From positions 1 through 64,000 of the forward strand of contig CAVWHY010000003.1 of the NCBI GenBank assembly GCA_963754955.1: DNA of 64,000 nt, read 5' to 3'. The first letter of the stretch is position 1. Each line of letters begins with the position of its first letter. The DNA comes from CAVQJU01 sp963754955 (GTDB lineage: Bacteria; Acidobacteriota; Vicinamibacteria; Vicinamibacterales; CAVVIG01). A model generated the notes under the pieces. It did no database searches. It was not told the origin of the DNA and saw nothing but the letters and a program-made list of their open reading frames with translations. Position numbers and translations under genes: made by a program. Shown in pieces: positions 59,471 to 64,000 of this stretch.

Positions 59471-61234
59471 ATGCTTCGCTTTCTGAGCATCAAGCGCCTC
59501 GCTGTAATCGACGCCGCCGAGGTTGAGTTCGAGCCCGGCCTCAACGTGCTCACGGGGGAGACCGGGGCTGGTAAGTCGATCCTTGTCGAGGCGGTCGGGC
59601 TTCTGCTGGGCGGCCGGGCGTCCGGCGACCTCGTTCGCACGGGCGAGGAGGTCGCCACCATTGAGGCGATCTTCGAATCCGGCGGCGAAGAACTGCTCGT
59701 CCGCCGCGAGATCACCGCGCAGGGCCGAAGCCGGGCCTACATCAACGGCGAGCTCGCGACGGCCGGCGCGCTCAAGGATCTCTCGCGCCGGCTGATCGAG
59801 CTTCACGGACAACACGAACACCACACCCTGCTCGATCCAGCGACGCATCTGGACGTGGTGGACAATTTCGGCGGTCTTGGTCGGTTGACCGAACAGGTGG
59901 CTGGCTTGTTCGAGCGATGGCGCACGAGCGGGCAGGAGCTGGCGCGAGCCAGCCGTGCGGTCGCCGAACGCGATGCGAGGCAGGAACTTGTGGCGTTCCA
60001 GCTCGCGGAACTCGACCGCGCGGCCGTCGCCTCAGCCGAGGAGGATGCCGAACTTGGCGCGGTCCGCCAGGTGCTGGCCAACGCGGAGCGTGTCGAGCGG
60101 CTCTGCGAGGAAGCGTACGCGTCCTTATATGAAAGCGACGGCGCCGCGCTGGCGACCCTGGGCCAGGTCTGGCGCCGCGTCTCAGACCTGGCCGCGCTCG
60201 ACCCGGCTTTCCAGCCGTATGTCGACGCTCGCGACGGCATCAAGTCCCAGCTCGAAGACCTGGCGCTGTTTTTACGTCGGTACGCGGACGGCATCGAGGC
60301 GTCGCCCGCCAGGTTGCAGCACATCGAGGAGCGCCTGGCGCTGTTCGACCGCCTGAAACGCAAATACGGGCCGACGCTGGCCGAGTGCATTGCGCGGCGC
60401 GAGGCATTGCGGCGCGAGCTGGCCGAACTCGAAGGCGGGGACCAGCGGTTGTTGGAGCTCGGTCGCGCGCAGGCCGGCTTGCGGCAGGAGTTTCTGGCAT
60501 CCGCGGAATCGCTGGCGGCGGCGCGGCGGCGCGCGGCGGCGACGTTCGCGCGCGGCATGGAGGAATTGGCCGCCGAACTCGCCATGGAACGGACGCGCTT
60601 CGAGGTCCGGTTCGGCGAACCGCTGGCCGAGGGCGCCTGGTCGGCCCGCGGTATCGACGCGGCGGAATTCTATGTCTCGCCAAATCCGGGCGAGGAACTG
60701 CGGCCGCTGGCCCGTATCGTGTCCGGCGGAGAACTGTCGCGGCTGATGCTGGCGATCAAGTCCCTGACCGCGACGTCCAGGGCGGGCTGGACGGACGCGG
60801 CCGACCGGCCGCCGAGCGGCGTGGCGCCGGGGTTGATCTTCGATGAAGTCGACGCGGGCATCGGCGGACGCGTCGCTGAAGTGGTCGGCCGAAAGCTTCG
60901 GGCGCTCGGATCGGCCTTTCAGGTACTCTGCATCACGCACCTGCCTCAGATTGCGGCGTGCGCCGACACGCACTTCGCGATCGAGAAACGGGTGGAGCAC
61001 GGCCGCACGCGCACGTCGGTGACGCGGCTCGATCTGCCGGGGCGTGTGGAAGAACTCGGTCGGATGCTGGGAGGCGCGACGGTCACCGACGGGCTGCGGG
61101 CTTCGGCACGTGAGATGCTGGCGAATCGCCAGGCGTCCGCAGTCGCGCCTGCCGGGTCGCGAAAGGCGAAAGGCGAATCGACGTCGAAAGGCGAAAGCGA
61201 AAGAGCGAAAGCGAAGGGTGGGCGTGGCGCGTAA
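59471..61234 (+). CDS. recN: DNA repair protein RecN
   Basis: 587 residues, an SMC-like ATPase in double-strand-break repair. N-terminal Walker A LTGETGAGKSILVEAV, long coiled coils (about 160-380), C-terminal signature RIVSGGELSRLMLAIK and Walker B LIFDEVDAGIGGRVAE then ITHLPQIAACAD. The last 25 or so residues (KAKGESTSKGESERAKAKGG) are encoded by a short-word array and extend beyond the usual end, suggesting the original stop was lost into the array. Overlaps miaB. Confidence 0.95.
   Translation: MLRFLSIKRLAVIDAAEVEFEPGLNVLTGETGAGKSILVEAVGLLLGGRASGDLVRTGEEVATIEAIFESGGEELLVRREITAQGRSRAYINGELATAGALKDLSRRLIELHGQHEHHTLLDPATHLDVVDNFGGLGRLTEQVAGLFERWRTSGQELARASRAVAERDARQELVAFQLAELDRAAVASAEEDAELGAVRQVLANAERVERLCEEAYASLYESDGAALATLGQVWRRVSDLAALDPAFQPYVDARDGIKSQLEDLALFLRRYADGIEASPARLQHIEERLALFDRLKRKYGPTLAECIARREALRRELAELEGGDQRLLELGRAQAGLRQEFLASAESLAAARRRAAATFARGMEELAAELAMERTRFEVRFGEPLAEGAWSARGIDAAEFYVSPNPGEELRPLARIVSGGELSRLMLAIKSLTATSRAGWTDAADRPPSGVAPGLIFDEVDAGIGGRVAEVVGRKLRALGSAFQVLCITHLPQIAACADTHFAIEKRVEHGRTRTSVTRLDLPGRVEELGRMLGGATVTDGLRASAREMLANRQASAVAPAGSRKAKGESTSKGESERAKAKGGRGA
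61159..61217 (+). repeat. Short-word array D (CGAAAGG/CGAAAG), translated in recN
   Basis: CGAAAGG, CGAAAGG, CGAATCG, then CGAAAGG, CGAAAG, CGAAAGAG, CGAAAG, CGAAGG: period 6-8. It codes for the Lys/Gly/Glu/Ser-rich tail of RecN and ends in GAAGGG, which doubles as ribosome-binding site of miaB. Unlike the other arrays it has no inverted arm. Confidence 0.65.
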
Positions 61235-62607
61235 GTACCTGATCGAAACGTTCGGCTGCCAGATGAACTTCCACGACTCCGAGCGCATGGCTGGACTCCT
61301 GGAGCAGGCCGGCTTCGAGGCCGCTGCCGAGGCCGCCGACGCCGACGTCGTGGTCATCAACACCTGCAGCGTTCGCGAGCGCGCCGAGGAGAAGCTGTAC
61401 ACCCGCCTCGGCGAGCTTCGCCAGCTCGCCGAAGAACAGGGGCACGACCCGATTGTGGCGGTTGCCGGTTGCGTGGCGCAGCAGGAAGGCGCGGCCATCT
61501 TCAAGCGGTCGCCCGGCGTGACGAATGTGGTGATCGGAACCCAGGCCATTCGCCGGCTCCCGATGCTCGTGGAGCAGGCCGCGGAACACCGCCGTACGCC
61601 TCTGCTCGATCTCAACCCGTACGACGATGTAACGTTTCCGCTCGGGGTGACGAGGCGGGACGACCCGGTGAAGGCGTATGTCACCATCATCGAAGGCTGC
61701 AACGATTTCTGCAGCTTCTGCGTCGTACCGTATACGCGAGGGCACGAGCGCATGCGCGCGAAGGCAGACATCGTGGCGGAGGTCCGGGAGGCCGCGGCGA
61801 ACGGCCGGCGCGAAGTGCAGCTGCTCGGCCAGATCGTGAACCATTACGCGGCACCGGACGACCCGGGCTGCGATTTCACCGGCCTGCTCGAGGCGGTGCA
61901 TGACGTCGAAGGCGTCGAGCGTATCCGGTTCGCCAGCCCGCATCCCCGGCACGTGGACGACCGGTTCATCGACGCGATGCAGCGGCTGCCCAAGGTCTGC
62001 CGTCACCTCCACCTGCCGGTGCAGTCCGGCTCGACAAGCGTCCTGCACGCGATGCGGCGGCGCTACACCCGGGAGGCGTACCTGTCGCTGATCGAGCGCA
62101 TCCGGGAGCGCCTGCCGGAAGTGGCGCTCTCGACCGATATGATCGTCGGGTTTCCAACCGAGACGGAAGCCGATTTCGAGGACACGCTGACGCTGACGGC
62201 CGCCGTGGGCTATCACAGCATGTTCTCCTTCAAGTACTCGCCGCGTCCGAATACGCTGGCCGAGCAGCGGCTGCCGGACGTGGTGAGCGAGGACGAGAAG
62301 ACGCGGCGGATCGTGGCGCTGCAGGCGCTGCAGCGGGAGATTCAGGGCGGCCTGAACGCGCGCCTCGTCGGTCGGACGGTGGATGTCCTGGTCGATTCGG
62401 GCAGCCGACGGCGGGATACGGAGCTGTCGGGGCGGACGAGCACGAACGTGGTCGTGAACCTGCCCGGGCCCGTTATCGTGGGTGGGGCGCCTGATTCCCG
62501 TGCAGGTGGAACGGGCCGGCCCGCACAGCGTGTGGGGCCAGGCCGTGGAAATGAATAGAGCCGGCACCGGCGAGGCCGCGCCCGACGTGATTCAGAGGCT
62601 GGGGTGA
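61224..62607 (+). CDS. miaB: tRNA-2-methylthio-N6-dimethylallyladenosine synthase MiaB (one frameshift)
   Basis: About 460 residues from the GTG at 61224 (AAGGG six bases upstream; a GTG at 61218 is the alternative), with one extra base near 62486. N-terminal UPF0004 cysteines in TFGCQMN, NTCSVRERAEEK and AGCVAQQEG; radical-SAM CNDFCSFC; C-terminal TRAM domain partly in the second frame, ending QRLG. The usual GQNVNxY reads GQIVNHY. Methylthiolates A37 of tRNAs reading UNN codons. With TsaB, two A37 modification enzymes lie in the window. Confidence 0.92.
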
Positions 62608-62611
62608 CGCC

Positions 62612-63094
62612 ATGCAAATCGAGATGAGCATCAAGGGCCTGATGGTCGATCCCGTGACGAACATGCCGATCGTGATCCTGCGGGATCAGGCGGGGCAGAA
62701 GGTCCTGCCGATCTGGGTCGGGATGTCGGAAGCGAACGCCATTGCCCTGCAGATCGAGAACATCTCGACGCCGCGGCCGATGACGCATGACCTGCTCCGG
62801 AACGTCATCCACGACCTGAAGGCGAGCGTCCGCAAGATCGTGGTCTGCGACCTCCAGGACAATACGTTTTACGCGCTCATCTACCTGGCGCTTGGCGGCG
62901 AGACGCTGGCCATCGATGCGCGCCCGAGCGACGCGATTGCGCTGGCGCTGCGCACGCGGGCGCCGATTTTCGTCGAGGAGACCGTCATCGACCATGCGAA
63001 GACGGTCGACTTCACGCCGGAGAAGAACGACGCGGACCGGCTGCACAAGTGGCTGGAGAGCCTGGATCCCGACGACCTGGGATACAAGATGTAA
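62612..63094 (+). CDS. DUF151 bifunctional nuclease family protein
   Basis: 160 residues, starting four bases after miaB. Family motifs: VILRDQAGQKVLPIWVGMSE, EANAIALQIENISTPRPMTH, and RPSDAIALALRTRAPIFVEE. Members include plant and mycobacterial dual DNase/RNase proteins; the bacterial role is unclear. Confidence 0.9.
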   Translation: MQIEMSIKGLMVDPVTNMPIVILRDQAGQKVLPIWVGMSEANAIALQIENISTPRPMTHDLLRNVIHDLKASVRKIVVCDLQDNTFYALIYLALGGETLAIDARPSDAIALALRTRAPIFVEETVIDHAKTVDFTPEKNDADRLHKWLESLDPDDLGYKM

Positions 63095-63099
63095 ACCGT

Positions 63100-63218
63100 C
63101 GGCAGTTCGACAGCCGGCGGTCGACTGCTGGCGGTCCGCAGTCGACAGTCTGCAGTCCACGTCCACAGTCCGCAGTCGGCCGTCCCGCAGTCGAGTCCAC
63201 AGTCCACGGTCGACAGTC
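63100..63218. repeat. Heptamer array E (CAGTCNN words)
   Basis: Repeated CAGTCGA, CAGTCTG, CAGTCCA, CAGTCCG, CAGTCGG over about 120 bases between the DUF151 gene and parA, period 7. GTCGACTGC at 63120-63128 pairs with GCAGTCGAC at 63138-63146 around a 9-base loop. Begins six bases after the stop codon. Confidence 0.75.
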
Positions 63219-63294
63219 ATCGATAGGTCGGCGATAACCGGTCACGGCCGCGCTTGGGCGTCCGTCCAAGCTCATCGAATCGTCAGATCCGTGG

Positions 63295-63322
63295 TTCACA
63301 CGGCCGCCAACCCTGTTACAAT
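63295..63322 (+). promoter_or_regulatory. Sigma-70-type promoter of parA
   Basis: TTCACA at 63295-63300 (five of six), 16 bases, TACAAT at 63317-63322. Transcription would start near 63329, 22 bases before the parA ATG. Confidence 0.5.
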
Positions 63323-63350
63323 CCTGCTCGTTCCCGCCCCCGGGCCCCTG

Positions 63351-64000
63351 ATGATCGTCGCGATAGCAAACCAGAAAGGCGGCGTCGGCAAGACGACGAC
63401 CGCGATCAATCTCGCCGCGGCGCTGGCCATGCGGGGCAAGCGCACGCTGCTCATCGATCTGGACCCCCAGGCCAACAGCACGATGTCGTTTCTCGACGTG
63501 GCGCCGGGGACGCGGAGCGTGTACGACGCCATCGCCGATCCGGCCGTGCCGCTCGCGGACGTGATCGTGCCGTCGCCCGTCGAAAATCTGTTCGTCGCGC
63601 CGTCCCGCATCGCCCTCGCCAAGCTCGAGGCGAAGCTGGTGGGGGAGATGGACGCGCATTTCCGGCTGAAGGACAAGCTCGAGCCGCTGCGCAAGACGTA
63701 TCCGCAGGTCGTGATCGACTGTCCGCCGGCGCTGGGGCTGTTGACGGTGAATGCGCTCGTGGCGGCGACGCACCTGCTCATCCCGATTCAGTCGTCGTAT
63801 TTCGCGCTCGAGGGCACGGACGACCTGCTCGAAACGATCGAGAAGGTCCGGGCGCGGCCCAACCCGGCGCTGCGCATCCTCGGTGTCGTCATCACGATGC
63901 ACGACAAGCGGACGGCGCTGGCGCGCGACATCCGGGCGCAGATCCAGAAGGTGTTCGGCGGCAAGGTCTTCAAGACCGTCATCACCAAGAGCGTGCGCCT
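63351..64000 (+). CDS. parA: ParA/Soj chromosome-partitioning ATPase (5' part; runs off the window)
   Basis: 217 codons are present, from MIVAIANQKGGVGKTTTAIN with the deviant Walker A KGGVGKTT, through LLIDLDPQANST, VIDCPPALGLLTVNAL and IPIQSSYFALEGTDDL to a predicted continuation. No CDS end within the window. This is the chromosomal Soj type, with ParB/parS expected next; it segregates replication origins, so the origin region may not be far. Confidence 0.93.
   Translation, partial: MIVAIANQKGGVGKTTTAINLAAALAMRGKRTLLIDLDPQANSTMSFLDVAPGTRSVYDAIADPAVPLADVIVPSPVENLFVAPSRIALAKLEAKLVGEMDAHFRLKDKLEPLRKTYPQVVIDCPPALGLLTVNALVAATHLLIPIQSSYFALEGTDDLLETIEKVRARPNPALRILGVVITMHDKRTALARDIRAQIQKVFGGKVFKTVITKSVR

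Noticed and set aside
63100..63218. CRISPR array
   Set aside because: Units are about 7 bases with no spacers and no cas genes; a heptamer array, not CRISPR.

Overview
The window is high-GC chromosomal DNA from a diderm bacterium. It encodes LPS export (LptC/OstA-like plus LptB), a complete Tol-Pal system and a 1049-residue Oar-like TonB-dependent receptor with an N-terminal carboxypeptidase-regulatory domain. It also carries a DUF6152 protein and a regulatory PTS with HPr kinase. This mix best fits Acidobacteriota, perhaps class Vicinamibacteria; that is inference from gene content, since there is no rRNA here. At least 13 conserved genes (clpA, a CoA-acylating aldehyde dehydrogenase, mutS, dnaE, ptsI, pal, miaB and others) are broken by single-base shifts while their protein signatures stay intact. 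This looks like residual assembly indels more than gene decay, except possibly in clpA, which has about eight shifts plus an in-frame stop.

Layout. 1-6.7 kb: clpA (+), a convergent methyltransferase and acetylating aldehyde dehydrogenase (-), then DinB-like, acylphosphatase, apt and a membrane-anchored protein (+). 6.8-10.2 kb: TonB-dependent receptor with its own promoter and terminator, then tRNA-Arg(CCU). 10.2-12.4 kb: a small accessory patch bounded by copies of the tRNA 3' end, carrying a secreted protein, a DUF6152 protein, a SpoIIAA-like protein and a zinc-ribbon protein. 12.5-20.4 kb: PP2C phosphatase and lipoprotein (+), then a CzcCBA-type metal efflux operon and an FG-GAP protein (-). 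20.5-29.4 kb: TPR membrane protein, agmatinase, peptide-binding lipoprotein, mutS, a TsaB-RimI fusion, DUF465, psd and pssA. 29.4-35.7 kb: a very large NtrY-like histidine kinase, a polytopic membrane protein and a PQQ beta-propeller protein. 35.7-45.8 kb: guaA, dnaE, accA, recJ and an LptC/OstA-like protein. 45.9-52.6 kb: lptB-rpoN-hprK-rapZ-EIIA(Man)-HPr-EI, a regulatory PTS without EIIB or EIIC. An IS630-family element sits exactly at the ptsI stop codon. 53.8-59.4 kb: ssb and the tolQ-tolR-tolA-tolB-pal-cpoB operon (-). 59.5-64 kb: recN, miaB, a DUF151 nuclease and the start of parA (+).

The most unusual feature is in the spaces after genes. Six loci carry degenerate arrays with a period of about 7 (one of 8) bases, mostly a different word at each locus, several with inverted arms that fold into long hairpins. 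Four more loci carry a roughly 50-bp palindromic element framed by GTAGC/GCTAC. All ten follow a gene's 3' end and none lies in a divergent promoter region. Some supply the stop codon of the upstream gene, the C-terminal codons of a protein, or the ribosome-binding site of the next gene. The other notable pattern is three partial copies of the tRNA-Arg 3' end in tandem, which look like nested attachment sites.
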